From: Johnsonella ignava ATCC 51276
GTDB taxonomy: Bacteria > Bacillota > Clostridia > Lachnospirales > Lachnospiraceae
Assembly: GCF_000235445.1 (NCBI RefSeq)
Contig: NZ_JH378836.1
Span: 47,097 to 111,096 of the forward strand
Length of the DNA: 64,000 nucleotides
Direction: 5' to 3'
In this document: positions 1-8,425 of the stretch, in pieces
Layout: every line of letters starts with the position of its first letter
How positions within the stretch are numbered: position 1 is the first letter of the stretch
Notes under the pieces: model-generated
The model's input: only the letters and a program-made list of their open reading frames with translations
Database searches by the model: none
What the model was told of the DNA's origin: nothing
Position numbers and translations under genes: made by a program

Positions 1-14
1 TAAATTTTATACGG

Positions 15-105
15 ATTACAAATCAGATAATTTATCTGTGCATATTGTGTTTTCCGTACATTATTTTAAAAAAATCAATTTATTACAAATCAGATAATTT
101 ATCTG
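15..105. repeat. Twin palindromic repeat before ung
   Basis: A 24-bp block occurs twice, at 15-38 and 82-105, 67 bp apart. Each copy ends in the 15-bp palindrome CAGATAATTTATCTG (7-bp arms around one central T). The second copy ends five bases before the GGAGGA ribosome binding site of ung. Position and symmetry look like paired operator sites for a dimeric regulator. It does not match the Firmicute LexA box (GAAC-N4-GTTC). The function is inferred only. Confidence 0.55.
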
Positions 106-121
106 CATATGGAGGATTCTT

Positions 122-793
122 ATGATAGAAGGCGACTGGCTTGAACCGCTTAAGAAAGAGTTTTCAAAGGATTACTATAAAAAGCTTTACTCATTTGTAA
201 AAGAGGAATATTCAAAATATAAAGTATTTCCTCCTTCAAAAGATATATTTAATGCACTCGGACTTACACCTCTTTCAAAGGTAAAGGTGGTTATACTTGG
301 TCAGGACCCTTACCATAATGACAATCAGGCACATGGTTTGGCTTTTTCAGTACCTGAGGGACAGGAAATTCCGCCTTCTCTTAAAAATATTTATAAAGAA
401 CTGCATGACGATCTTGGGCTTTATATTCCTGACAACGGAAGCCTGGTTAAATGGGCAAAACAGGGAGTACTCCTGCTTAATACCGTTCTTACAGTAAGGG
501 CACATATGGCATTTTCACATCGTCAAAGAGGTTGGGAGCAGCTTACCGATGCAATTATATATACGGTAAATCAAAAAGAAACCCCTGTAGTTTTTATGCT
601 CTGGGGAAAACCGGCACAGCAGAAAGCTGCCATGCTTGACGGCACAAAACACCTTATACTTAAAGCGCCTCATCCAAGCCCTCTTTCAGCAAACAGAGGA
701 TTTTTCGGATGCAGTCATTTCAGCATGGCAAATAATTTTTTAATTAAAAATCATGAATCAGCCATTGACTGGCAGATAGAAAATATTACATGA
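122..793 (+). CDS. ung: Uracil-DNA glycosylase (family 1)
   Basis: Removes uracil from DNA as the first step of base excision repair in the cytoplasm. The 223-residue length is normal for family 1 UDG. The water-activating motif GQDPYH is at residues 60-65 with catalytic Asp62, and the minor-groove loop motif HPSPLS begins at His184, followed by FFGC. The start is fixed by GGAGGA at 111-116, six bases before the ATG. uppP follows 56 bp downstream on the same strand, so the two may be co-transcribed. A duplicated palindrome just upstream (15-105) could be a control site. Assignment is secure from the motifs. Confidence 0.97.
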   Translation: MIEGDWLEPLKKEFSKDYYKKLYSFVKEEYSKYKVFPPSKDIFNALGLTPLSKVKVVILGQDPYHNDNQAHGLAFSVPEGQEIPPSLKNIYKELHDDLGLYIPDNGSLVKWAKQGVLLLNTVLTVRAHMAFSHRQRGWEQLTDAIIYTVNQKETPVVFMLWGKPAQQKAAMLDGTKHLILKAPHPSPLSANRGFFGCSHFSMANNFLIKNHESAIDWQIENIT

Positions 794-849
794 TATAACT
801 TGATTTTATATTGTCTGTTATAATTAATTTTGAAGGGATATAACATAAC

Positions 850-1695
850 ATGGATATAATACAGCTTTTAAAAGTTATTGTTTTAGGAATTGTGGAAGGA
901 CTGACCGAATGGCTTCCAATAAGTTCTACAACACATATAAAACTTGTGGATGATATAATAAAATTTAATGCCACGGAGTCATTTAAAGAAGTGTTTATTG
1001 TATTTATACAGCTTGGTCCAATGCTTGCAGTTGCAATTACATACTTTCAAAAGCTCAATCCTTTTGATCCTGCCAAAAACTCACCAAAAAAGAAAGCTTC
1101 TTTTGTACTGTGGTTAAAAATAATTATTGCAGCACTGCCTGCCGCAATACTGGGTGTACTTCTTGATGACTGGATAGATGCACACTTTAGCTCAACCCTT
1201 ATAAATTCGCTTATGCTTATCATCTACGGTCTTATTTTCATAGTTTATGAAAACATAAACAGGAACAAACAGCCTGAAATTACAAAAACCGGTCAGATAG
1301 GCTATCAAACTGCCCTTTATATCGGTATGTGTCAGGTGCTTGCACTTATTCCCGGAACCTCACGTTCAGGTGTTACTATACTTGGTGCCATGATGCTTGG
1401 CTGTTCAAGAAGTATATCGGTCGAATTTTCATTTTTAATAGGAATTCCCATACTGTTCGGTGCCGGTGTACTTAAATTATTAAAATACGCCCTTTCAATA
1501 CAATTTCATTTCGACCTGCTTGAAATTGTATATCTGCTTACAGGGTGTCTTGTATCATTTATAGTTGCCGCCTACACTATAAGTTATTTCTTAAACTGGA
1601 TTAAAAAGCATAATTTTAAACCTTTCGGATATTACAGGATAGCTCTAGGCATAGTTACCCTTATATGGTTCGGATTAAGAGCGCTTGTAAAATAA
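850..1695 (+). CDS. uppP: Undecaprenyl-diphosphatase (BacA/UppP)
   Basis: Integral membrane phosphatase that recycles undecaprenyl pyrophosphate to the lipid carrier used in peptidoglycan synthesis; extra dosage gives bacitracin tolerance in other species. The 281-residue protein is hydrophobic throughout, with about eight predicted membrane spans. The family motifs are present: the EGLTEW segment at residues 16-21 (Glu16 and Glu20), followed by LPISSTTH, and PGTSRSG at 168-174 with Arg172. The first motif has T-T-H where T-G-H is usual. It lies between ung and a CYTH protein on the same strand, with 56 and 60 bp gaps. Confidence 0.95.
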   Translation: MDIIQLLKVIVLGIVEGLTEWLPISSTTHIKLVDDIIKFNATESFKEVFIVFIQLGPMLAVAITYFQKLNPFDPAKNSPKKKASFVLWLKIIIAALPAAILGVLLDDWIDAHFSSTLINSLMLIIYGLIFIVYENINRNKQPEITKTGQIGYQTALYIGMCQVLALIPGTSRSGVTILGAMMLGCSRSISVEFSFLIGIPILFGAGVLKLLKYALSIQFHFDLLEIVYLLTGCLVSFIVAAYTISYFLNWIKKHNFKPFGYYRIALGIVTLIWFGLRALVK

Positions 1696-1755
1696 GATAA
1701 CAGCCGAACGGTTCAATATAAGATATTTATTATTTGCACCCAGAACGTAAAAAAT

Positions 1756-2256
1756 ATGGATTATAAAAATAAAAAGAATATTGAAATAGAAAGAAAATTT
1801 CTGATCAAAAAACTGCCTGATAATTTAGACAGTTACCCTAAAAAAAAGATTTCACAGGGATATTTAAACACTTCGCCTGTGATAAGGATAAGATCCGAAG
1901 ATAATAAATATTTCCTTACTTATAAAGGAAACGGTCTTATAAAACATACAGAATATAATCTCCCTCTTGATAAAATAAGCTTTGATAAACTTATACAAAA
2001 ATGCGAGGGATTTATAATATATAAAACCAGATATATAATACCTCTTAAAGGATATCCTGCCCTAAAGGCGGAGCTTGACGTATTTGAGGACACATTTAAA
2101 GGACTTGTAATTGTAGAGGTTGAGTTTGAGGATGACCAGTCAGCCGGGCTGTTTATCCCGCCTGACTGGTTTGGAGAGGATGTAAGCCTTGATAAGAATT
2201 ATCATAACTCCAATCTCAGTATAAAAGGTAATCCTTGTAAAACAACAGGCATATGA
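1756..2256 (+). CDS. CYTH-domain protein (triphosphate tunnel enzyme family)
   Basis: A 166-residue soluble protein that begins with the CYTH signature IEIERKF (ExExK type) at about residues 10-16. Alternating charged beta strands with Arg, Lys and Glu (RIRSED, YKGNG, ELDVFE, VEVEFE) follow, as in triphosphate tunnel metalloenzymes. Members hydrolyse inorganic triphosphate or thiamine triphosphate, or act as class IV adenylate cyclases; the sequence alone does not say which. The C-terminus has the typical DVSLDKNYHNSNL element. No clear Shine-Dalgarno sequence precedes the ATG, so it may be translated by read-on from uppP 60 bp upstream. The family call is firm; the substrate is unknown. Confidence 0.85.
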   Translation: MDYKNKKNIEIERKFLIKKLPDNLDSYPKKKISQGYLNTSPVIRIRSEDNKYFLTYKGNGLIKHTEYNLPLDKISFDKLIQKCEGFIIYKTRYIIPLKGYPALKAELDVFEDTFKGLVIVEVEFEDDQSAGLFIPPDWFGEDVSLDKNYHNSNLSIKGNPCKTTGI

Positions 2257-2367
2257 ACATTTTTCTGTAAATAACAACCAAGTAATTCATACACCTCATA
2301 TAGGCAGTACTAATACTTCGAGTTGTTTACTATGGGACTCTTTTTAATTCAGCTGTTTAATTTTGTT

Positions 2368-4908
2368 CTATAATCTACCTTTTCCGGAAAATGAATTATG
2401 TTTATAGAAATTCTTTTTCAATATTTCAGCAGTCAATGCATATAAGAACGAAACACCAAGCAAAGCTAACAAGATCTTAATAGGCAGAGCAATCAATCCT
2501 AGATATGAATTTATTGGACTATATATAATCATAAGCAGAACTGCGGATATACCTATTACAGCAATCAGTAATTTATCACCTGGCCTACTGGCTAAGACCG
2601 GTCTTGCTGTTCTAACTATAAGCATTACCACCACAGCAGAAATAATAGACTCTAACATCCAACCGGTATGAAATAATTCCTCGCCTGCCTTAAAAATAAA
2701 CAGCAATAATGCAAAAGTTATATAGTCGAATACTGAAGAGATAATCCCAAACAGGATCATAAACTTCTTTATAAAATTAATATCCCATTTAACGGGATTC
2801 TTTAACCAGTCTTCATCAACTGAATCGGAAGCAATTTGCAGTGATGGAAAATCTGTTAGTAAGTTTGTTAAAAGAATTTGCTTAGGTAATAAAGGTAAAA
2901 ATTTCAAAAATAAACTTGCCCCTGCCATTGAAAACATATTACCAAAGTTTGCACTTGTAGCTACAAATATATATTTTAAAGTATTAATAAAAGTCCTTCT
3001 GCCCTCGTTTATACCTGATATCAATACCTTTAAACTATTATGTAGGAGTACTATAGAGGCTGCATCTTTAGCCGTATCAGCAGCAGTATTTACAGATACT
3101 CCGACATCTGCCTGTTTTATAGCAGGCGAATCATTAATACCATCCCCCATATATCCTACTATTTCTCCCGCCTGCTTATATGCCATAATTATTTCTTCTT
3201 TTTGATTAGGGCTTATTTCAGCAAAAATATCTATATCTAAAACTTTCTTGTTAAGCTGGCTTAAAGAATACGCATCTAATTCCTCTCCCAATAAGATCTT
3301 TTCAGGATCAAGTCCTGTTTGACTGCCTATATTTTTTGCTATAAGACGATTATCTCCTGTAATCATTTTTAGAGAAACTCCCAATCTGTTCATTTCCCTG
3401 ACAGTATCCTTTATATCTTCTTTTAATGGATCTATAAATAGTAATAGACCTGCAAAGACCATATCTTCAGCTTTTTGTTTTTGAATATCCGTCCCGTCTT
3501 CTATCGCTTTGTAGGCAAGCCCTAAAACCCTATAGCCTTGACTTGAGTACTTATCAAATAAATCCAGTATCTGTGTCTTAATCTTTTCAATGCCTCCACC
3601 AGTCTTATCTGCTCTTTCATAAGTTTTGCATACATTAAGTACACTTGTTAAAGCCCCCTTTGTAATCATTATATTTTTACCGAAAAAATCCGGTTCGGTC
3701 CTTACCATGACACTCAAAAGCTTAACTTCAAAAGAGTATGGTATTTCAAATAATTTTTTATATTCAGAAAAATTATTCGTATTTGCTTCTAAAATAGCCT
3801 GATCAATAGGATTTGAATATCCTTCCTGGAAATATGAGTTTATAGCTGCCAGCTTGCCTATATTATCTGATTTTTCACCGTTACAATCTAAAGCAGAATC
3901 CAGCTTTACCTTGCCCTGAGTTATAGTTCCTGTTTTATCAGAGCACATTACAGTCATTGAACCGAAATTTTCAATAGCATTTAATTTTTTTACTATAACT
4001 CCTTGCTCTGACATTCTCTTAGCACCCTGCGACAAATTTACACTTATAATCGCCGGCAACATTTGAGGAGTTAAACCTACTGAAAGAGCTAAAGCAAACA
4101 TAAAAGATTCTAAAAACGGCTTATTTAAAATTATATTAAATAAGAATATTAGACCGATTAATAAAGTTGTAACATGAAGTATTAAATTACCAAAGTCTTT
4201 TATACCTTTTTCAAAATCTGTGTCAGAGTCTTTTTTATTTAAAGATGCAGTAATTTTTCCAAACTCCGAATCTTTAGCTAGATTTACTATTACTGCCTTT
4301 CCCGATCCGCTTATAACATGAGTCCCCATCCAAAGTGAATTTTTCCTATTAGAAAGTCCTGTATCAGCTGATAGCTTTTGTGGTATCTTTTCAACAGGGA
4401 AGGTTTCACCGGTTAAGCTTGATTCGTCCATTGAAAGAGAGTTTTCTGATATAAGCAGACAATCAGCGGGTATCATGTCCCCTGTTTTTACGTTTAATAT
4501 ATCCCCTACTGTCAGCATTGCATTATCTATTTCTTCAAACTTTCCATCTCTTAAAACAGAAGATTTTACACACACCGAAGAAAGAAGTTTTTTTACTGCA
4601 TTATTAGCCTTACTTTCATGGCTATAACTCAAAAATGCAGAGAGCATAATAATGATTAGTATAATAATACCGTCAGAATAATCTTTTAAAAATATTGATA
4701 AGACTGCCGCAAAAATCAATATCATGATTATAGGATTTTTGAATTGATTTATAAACATCTCCAGTTTTGAAGATGACTTCTTTTCTTCAAAAATATTCTG
4801 TCCATATTTATCTATTCTTCTTTCTGCTTCCTTGCCTGATAATCCATCTTTACCGGTATTTAGCTGTTTTAATATATAATCTGAATCATAAGACCAAAAT
4901 TCTTTCAT
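2368..4908 (-). CDS. mgtA: Magnesium-translocating P-type ATPase (MgtA-like)
   Basis: P-type ATPase of 846 residues that uses ATP to import divalent cations, most likely Mg2+. The phosphorylation motif DKTGT has Asp324. The actuator loop SLTGE and the hinge GDGINDSPA are intact. An N-terminal cation-ATPase domain, ten predicted membrane spans and a C-terminal block (NLLTDFP followed by DSVD and KNPVKWD) fit MgtA rather than Ca2+ pumps. The reading frame is open 33 codons further upstream, but the ATG at 4908 is preceded by AAGGAGGAG at ideal spacing, so it is taken as the start. No Mg2+ riboswitch is obvious in the 46 bp before the start. The gene begins 46 bp downstream of an unrelated membrane-anchored protein. 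Confidence 0.9.
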   Translation of the reverse strand: MKEFWSYDSDYILKQLNTGKDGLSGKEAERRIDKYGQNIFEEKKSSSKLEMFINQFKNPIIMILIFAAVLSIFLKDYSDGIIILIIIMLSAFLSYSHESKANNAVKKLLSSVCVKSSVLRDGKFEEIDNAMLTVGDILNVKTGDMIPADCLLISENSLSMDESSLTGETFPVEKIPQKLSADTGLSNRKNSLWMGTHVISGSGKAVIVNLAKDSEFGKITASLNKKDSDTDFEKGIKDFGNLILHVTTLLIGLIFLFNIILNKPFLESFMFALALSVGLTPQMLPAIISVNLSQGAKRMSEQGVIVKKLNAIENFGSMTVMCSDKTGTITQGKVKLDSALDCNGEKSDNIGKLAAINSYFQEGYSNPIDQAILEANTNNFSEYKKLFEIPYSFEVKLLSVMVRTEPDFFGKNIMITKGALTSVLNVCKTYERADKTGGGIEKIKTQILDLFDKYSSQGYRVLGLAYKAIEDGTDIQKQKAEDMVFAGLLLFIDPLKEDIKDTVREMNRLGVSLKMITGDNRLIAKNIGSQTGLDPEKILLGEELDAYSLSQLNKKVLDIDIFAEISPNQKEEIIMAYKQAGEIVGYMGDGINDSPAIKQADVGVSVNTAADTAKDAASIVLLHNSLKVLISGINEGRRTFINTLKYIFVATSANFGNMFSMAGASLFLKFLPLLPKQILLTNLLTDFPSLQIASDSVDEDWLKNPVKWDINFIKKFMILFGIISSVFDYITFALLLFIFKAGEELFHTGWMLESIISAVVVMLIVRTARPVLASRPGDKLLIAVIGISAVLLMIIYSPINSYLGLIALPIKILLALLGVSFLYALTAEILKKNFYKHNSFSGKGRL

Positions 4909-4954
4909 AATCTCCTCCTTGTTACAATTAAAGTATATTACTAAAGCGGACAGA

Positions 4955-5671
4955 TTACAATAGGTCTTTACATAAGATATCATAAGTACCGCCATCTGGA
5001 ATATCACTATTTATTCTAAGACCTATTAACCGCTGCCTCTTATTTGCTTTTTTCGTAATCAGAATATTGTAAGGTCCGAATATTGAAACATCTTTTAGCG
5101 TCATCTCAGGCTTGGGTATTTCAGGCTCTAAAATTTCTTTAATATCATCCCCTGAGTCTATAACCATATCTATATTTGGATCATTGTGTACGGCTTCATC
5201 TAAGGAGTAATATACTCTTTTATGAAATGAAAGATAATCCAATCCTTTGTATTCACGGTATTTTTTAAACCAGAGGCAGGTTTTTTTTATCATTTTTATT
5301 ATTTCTTTATTATTTCCTTTATATTCCATATAGCCGTATTCAAAACCCGGTATATCATATGTACCGGAAACCGGTATATACAAGGCTTCCGGGTAATATA
5401 TGACCTTTTCATCATTTAATGCATATATCTCACAGTTCCATTCGGGGTACAGTTCATAACCTTTTTTTGATAAAGAACCAGATGCATCTTTATCTTCTAA
5501 AAATGAAATATGAAAATTTACCTGTAAAAAATTTTTCACCTCTTCAAGATGCTCTCTTCTGCAAACTATTAAATTCATAATTGAAAGTATTGTCGTTGCA
5601 AAAATCAGTATTGCTGCAACTTTTGCAGTTTTATTTATTTTAAAAATTTTTTTAAAAAGTTTACTAATCAT
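4955..5671 (-). CDS. Membrane-anchored unknown protein, paralog of 25768..26745
   Basis: Family not recognised. The 238-residue protein has a basic N-terminus, one membrane span at about residues 17-37, then an extracytoplasmic domain. It is clearly homologous to the 325-residue product of 25768..26745: shared elements are FLQ.NF.ISF, WNCE.YA.N.EKV.Y, IP...G.YDIPG.EYGY.EY.GN, and the C..WFK segment. This copy is about 90 residues shorter and ends abruptly where the paralog continues, so it may be a 3'-truncated copy. The start has GGGGAGG nine bases upstream. Decayed gene pieces lie directly upstream (5687-6150), as at the paralog locus. Function unknown. Confidence 0.75.
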   Translation of the reverse strand: MISKLFKKIFKINKTAKVAAILIFATTILSIMNLIVCRREHLEEVKNFLQVNFHISFLEDKDASGSLSKKGYELYPEWNCEIYALNDEKVIYYPEALYIPVSGTYDIPGFEYGYMEYKGNNKEIIKMIKKTCLWFKKYREYKGLDYLSFHKRVYYSLDEAVHNDPNIDMVIDSGDDIKEILEPEIPKPEMTLKDVSIFGPYNILITKKANKRQRLIGLRINSDIPDGGTYDILCKDLL

Positions 5672-5686
5672 GATATGTTACCTCCC

Positions 5687-5854
5687 CTATTTTAAAATCA
5701 TTTTCCAGATCTGATCTGTACTGCCTATTATTTTTTTCTTTTTATCATTTGCTACCATTTTATAATTATGCTCCATATATATATTTCCTGCAACCTTATT
5801 TAGAATAAACTCATATGTTTTAGAAGGATAAAACCCTGGTTCTTCTCTATTCAT
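5687..5854 (-). pseudogene. 55-codon ORF, small protein or 3' gene fragment
   Basis: An open frame of 55 codons starts MNREEPGFYPSK and ends QIWKMILK. Its stop lies just before the ribosome binding site of 4955..5671. The ATG overlaps the stop of the preceding open segment in the sequence ATGAATAG. The same overlap joins 25768..26745 to 24723..25775, so the arrangement looks inherited rather than random. No family recognised. It could be a genuine small protein or the tail of a frameshifted larger gene that included the 5847-6150 remnant. I favour the fragment. Confidence 0.45.
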
Positions 5855-6150
5855 AAATATTCTCTCTATTTCTTAATAATATCCATGTAAAAACGAAATT
5901 TTTTCTAGAGTCTTTTTCAATAATTTTTTTATCAGATAAGCTGTCATCATCAGGGTTTGCTACATCTCCATACAGTATATTAGTGTAAAAGTTTTCTCCC
6001 ACCTGTGAGTAAGTGGCATAAACAGTGGTTTAACTGCTGTTTCTGCCACTGTCAAAGGACGCTGCCATTATATCCTACATAGAACGTGATATAAAAAACA
6101 TCACTGTTAAACGCCATTAAAAATGGCAGTATAAACGGTAATCCGTTTTA
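5847..6150 (-). pseudogene. Decayed secreted-protein gene, related to 26844..27148
   Basis: No intact frame, but coding-like pieces can be read on the minus strand. At about 6144-6056 one frame gives a hydrophobic signal-like stretch containing FLMAFNS and ending in a stop. This DNA closely matches the signal-peptide region (about 27005-27045) of the pseudogene at 26844..27148. Further on, 6029-5847 is open for 60 codons in another frame (YSQVGENFY, YGDVANPDDDSL, FVFTWILLRNREN) and stops at TAG. At least two frame changes separate the pieces. Interpretation: the remains of one gene with a signal peptide, with internal deletions. The original function is unknown. Confidence 0.6.
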
Positions 6151-6383
6151 CAAATAGAACATAGATCATTTTTATATATATAATACATGGAGTACTCAGC
6201 AAATTTCTACACAAATGAAATTACATGGTTATAATATTGACAAATACAAGTCTGTATGCTATATTCTCTATCTGCCATCAACTTATACATAATATCGGTT
6301 CATCATAGAAATCTTAGATTTTTGTCTTGATAACTGAACCATTACAAATTAGCTTTATTATAAAAATAAGGAACAAAAGTATT

Positions 6384-6866
6384 ATGAAGAAGATTAATTA
6401 CAAAGTTGCTGATGTTATTCTTTTGATTATCATATTTTTAGCATTTAAAATATTTGAAAAATATATATTTGGAATATTAAAATCCAATAAAGATACAATT
6501 TTTATAGCTTTAGGGGTTTCGCTGATATTTTTTAGTATTTATATTAATAGTTTTTTTTTCAGACTTTCACATAAAGAAATAATACATCTCAGTCAAAAAG
6601 GTTGGAAAATCACAGGATATTATTCAAAGCTTTCGCTTAGCAATGAAGATATATATAATAAATCTTACAATATCTGGATCAAATACGGTTGTATATTCCT
6701 ATTGATTGAGCTGTTTGGACTGTTAATTGTATATGTACTAAATAAATGTTTTTTGACAAATAATATGTTTTTCGTTCATATTGTAATAGCTTTTATATCT
6801 CAAATAATTTCATGGATTATAACAATGATAAGAGAGAAAAATATACTAAATAATAAGAAAAAGTAG
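6384..6866 (+). CDS. Small integral membrane protein, unknown
   Basis: A 160-residue protein with four predicted membrane spans (about residues 9-27, 37-57, 97-118 and 127-146), a short basic loop between the second and third spans, and a lysine-rich C-terminus. No family recognised. The frame is open 19 codons further upstream, but the ATG at 6384 has AAGGA at the right distance and starts MKKINYK, so it is chosen. It is the only plus-strand gene between 2256 and the IS, and its stop lies 34 bp before the left end of the IS3 element. Isolated, AT-rich and probably acquired; no function can be offered. Confidence 0.6.
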   Translation: MKKINYKVADVILLIIIFLAFKIFEKYIFGILKSNKDTIFIALGVSLIFFSIYINSFFFRLSHKEIIHLSQKGWKITGYYSKLSLSNEDIYNKSYNIWIKYGCIFLLIELFGLLIVYVLNKCFLTNNMFFVHIVIAFISQIISWIITMIREKNILNNKKK

Positions 6867-6981
6867 GTACTTCATCGCTTATTTGTCTTTTTAGATATAA
6901 TGAACCCATAAATTAAGACAAAAAAATTATTGTTTCTAAGTTGGATTTTCCTTATAATTTTATAGCGAAAGGAGTCCAAAT

Positions 6982-7269
6982 ATGGCAAGACAACAACACT
7001 CCCCGAAGGAAAAATCGAAACTCGTACTTGAAGCAATTCGAGGCGAGCGTACAATCAATGAGATAGCTGCCGAGAACAATATTCATCCAAACATACTTTC
7101 AAAATGGAAACGAGAAGCTGAGTCTCAATTGTATACACTATTCCAAGATAATTTATCAAAAGAACGCAGAGCTCAAAAAGCACATGAATCCGAAATAAAT
7201 GATTTGTATGCTCAGATTGACAAACTCACCACTCAGAACGAGTGGCTTAAAAAAAAATCTGGTTTCTAA
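6982..7269 (+). CDS. IS3-family transposase OrfA
   Basis: A 95-residue protein with an N-terminal helix-turn-helix of the IS3 OrfA type (KEKSKLVLEAIRGE, then NEIAAENNIHPNILSKWKRE) that binds the IS ends. A leucine-zipper-like helix near the C-terminus (LYAQIDKLTTQNEWLKKK) mediates oligomerisation. The start is preceded by AAAGGAGT. It ends just after a run of A residues (7250-7258), the usual site of frameshifting into orfB in this family. Here, however, the orfB frame is the +1 frame rather than the expected -1 frame, so fusion may already be impaired. Confidence 0.85.
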   Translation: MARQQHSPKEKSKLVLEAIRGERTINEIAAENNIHPNILSKWKREAESQLYTLFQDNLSKERRAQKAHESEINDLYAQIDKLTTQNEWLKKKSGF

Positions 7270-8106
7270 GTTTAATGTAGCACAACGCCGTCTGCTTGTT
7301 GAGATGAATGGCTCACCCCTTCCTATTTCTACACAAGTTCGCCTTTTAGAGCTTAACAGAAGCGGTCTTCATTATCAGCCGATTCCGCATTCCACGGAAG
7401 ATTTGCATATAAAGCAGATGATTGATAAAATCTATACCAGATACTCCATGTATGGATACCGTCGCATTTGCTGGTATATGAATAAAATAGAGCATTATGT
7501 GATTAATCATAAAGCAGTCGTCCTTCGCCATATGAAGGAAATGGGTATACAGGCAGTATATCCACGGCAAAATACAAGCAAATCTGAGCCGGCTAATAAA
7601 ATAATCCCTACTTGCTAAAAGGGCTTAAAATTGATCATCCGGATCAAGTCCGGTCAATTGATATTACCTATATTCCTGTAAAAACAAACCGGCTATACTT
7701 GGTAGCAATTATTGATTGGTATTCAAGGTTCGTGCTACACTGGCAATTGAGTGATACTATGGAAATAGATTTTGTTCTTGATACCAGCCGTAAGGCATTA
7801 AATGTATCCAGTCCTGAAATCATGAATTCAGACCAAGGAAGTCATTTTACAAGCCCAAAATTCACACAGATTTTTCTGGATGCAGGTTCTAAAATTAGTA
7901 TGGATCACCGTGGGCGTGCCTATGATAATATATTCATAGAAAGGCTCTGGCGAACCATAAAATATGAGGATATATATCCTAAGGCTTACGAGACACCAAA
8001 AGAAGCACGTATCGGAATTCATAACTATATAAAATTTTATAATCACGAGCGTCCACACTCACGCTTAAAAGACCGCACACCGGAAGAAATATACCGGTAC
8101 AGATAA
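7199..8106 (+). pseudogene. IS3-family transposase OrfB, frameshifted
   Basis: Reads as OrfB in two frames. The first part (to the stop near 7616) gives the N-terminal HTH_21 region (YSMYGYRRICWYMN). The second part, open from 7612, carries the integrase core with the DDE residues visible: Asp in SIDITYIP, Asp in NSDQGSHFTS, and Glu in FIERLWRTIKYE. It ends in the family motif HERPHSRLKDRTPEEIY. The break falls at about 7595-7615, where a one-base indel would restore a continuous protein. The core is intact but cannot be made as one polypeptide, so the copy is probably dead unless frameshifting rescues it. Confidence 0.8.
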
Positions 8107-8143
8107 TTATCCTGTTTCTCCCTCTTGTGTAGTATAAGTGCAG

Positions 8144-8208
8144 ATATATGAGCTGTAAAGGGTTCCTTCGGAAGCTGCTTTGCAGCACACCCTTGACAGT
8201 TCATATAT
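8144..8208. repeat. Nested hairpin in the 3' tail of the IS
   Basis: Between orfB and the right inverted repeat, ATATATGAGCTGT...AGGGT (8144-8163) pairs with ACCCTTGACAGTTCATATAT (8189-8208). Inside the loop are two further small palindromes (TTCC-TTC-GGAA type, and TGCT-TTGC-AGCA). The roughly 200-bp tail has no convincing protein. It may be a terminator, a block to outside transcription, or a structured RNA carried by the element. Confidence 0.55.
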
Positions 8209-8304
8209 CCACACTTGGTGGGTAACTAATGGAGAAAAGGATGGAATAATCTCTTCCGAAATCCAACTTAAATTTTTAAAAAATTGTCTTGACAAATGGG
8301 TTCA

Positions 8305-8425
8305 CTTTAAACTGAGCATGTGTATCTATTTTACAACTAAAAACGCACTCTCCTCCAGCCTTCTAAAGAGCTAATCTAAAGCCACCTATACCTGCAAACA
8401 AATCTATAAACTTAAATGTTTTCAT
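8305..8425 (-). pseudogene. C5-cytosine DNA methyltransferase, 5' remnant cut by the IS
   Basis: On the minus strand an ATG at 8425 (overlapping the end of the HTH gene by 14 bases) begins MKTFKFIDLFAGIGGFRLAL. This is motif I (the SAM-binding FAGIGG) of C5-cytosine methyltransferases. Codon 21 is TAG, where a Glu codon is expected; the same frame then continues KAGGECVFSCKIDTHAQ, which is the normal follow-on of this family. After codon 40 the sequence runs into the right end of the IS at 8304. The rest of the gene is not found beyond the left end of the IS, so it was deleted. The gene is dead twice over. Confidence 0.85.

Larger units (their letters stand above)
6901..8304 (+). mobile_element. 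IS3-family insertion sequence, 1404 bp
   Basis: The ends are imperfect inverted repeats. The left end at 6901 begins TGAACCCAT; it shares AAGACAA a few bases in and AAGTTGGATTT further in. The right end at 8304 is the reverse complement of the same elements. Inside are orfA (HTH) and a DDE transposase orfB with a frameshift. No target-site duplication flanks it (left flank ATATAA, right flank CTTTAA), which fits a deletion or recombination next to the element. Its right end lies inside a cytosine methyltransferase gene (8305-8425). The orfB frameshift suggests it is no longer autonomous. Confidence 0.88.

Noticed and set aside
15..105. SOS (LexA) control of ung
   Set aside because: The palindrome CAGATAATTTATCTG does not fit GAAC-N4-GTTC.
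8107..8295. Short frames on both strands in the IS tail
   Set aside because: They follow from the long hairpin and have no ribosome binding sites or protein-like composition.
6890..8310. Target-site duplication for the IS3 element
   Set aside because: Flanking bases on the two sides do not match.
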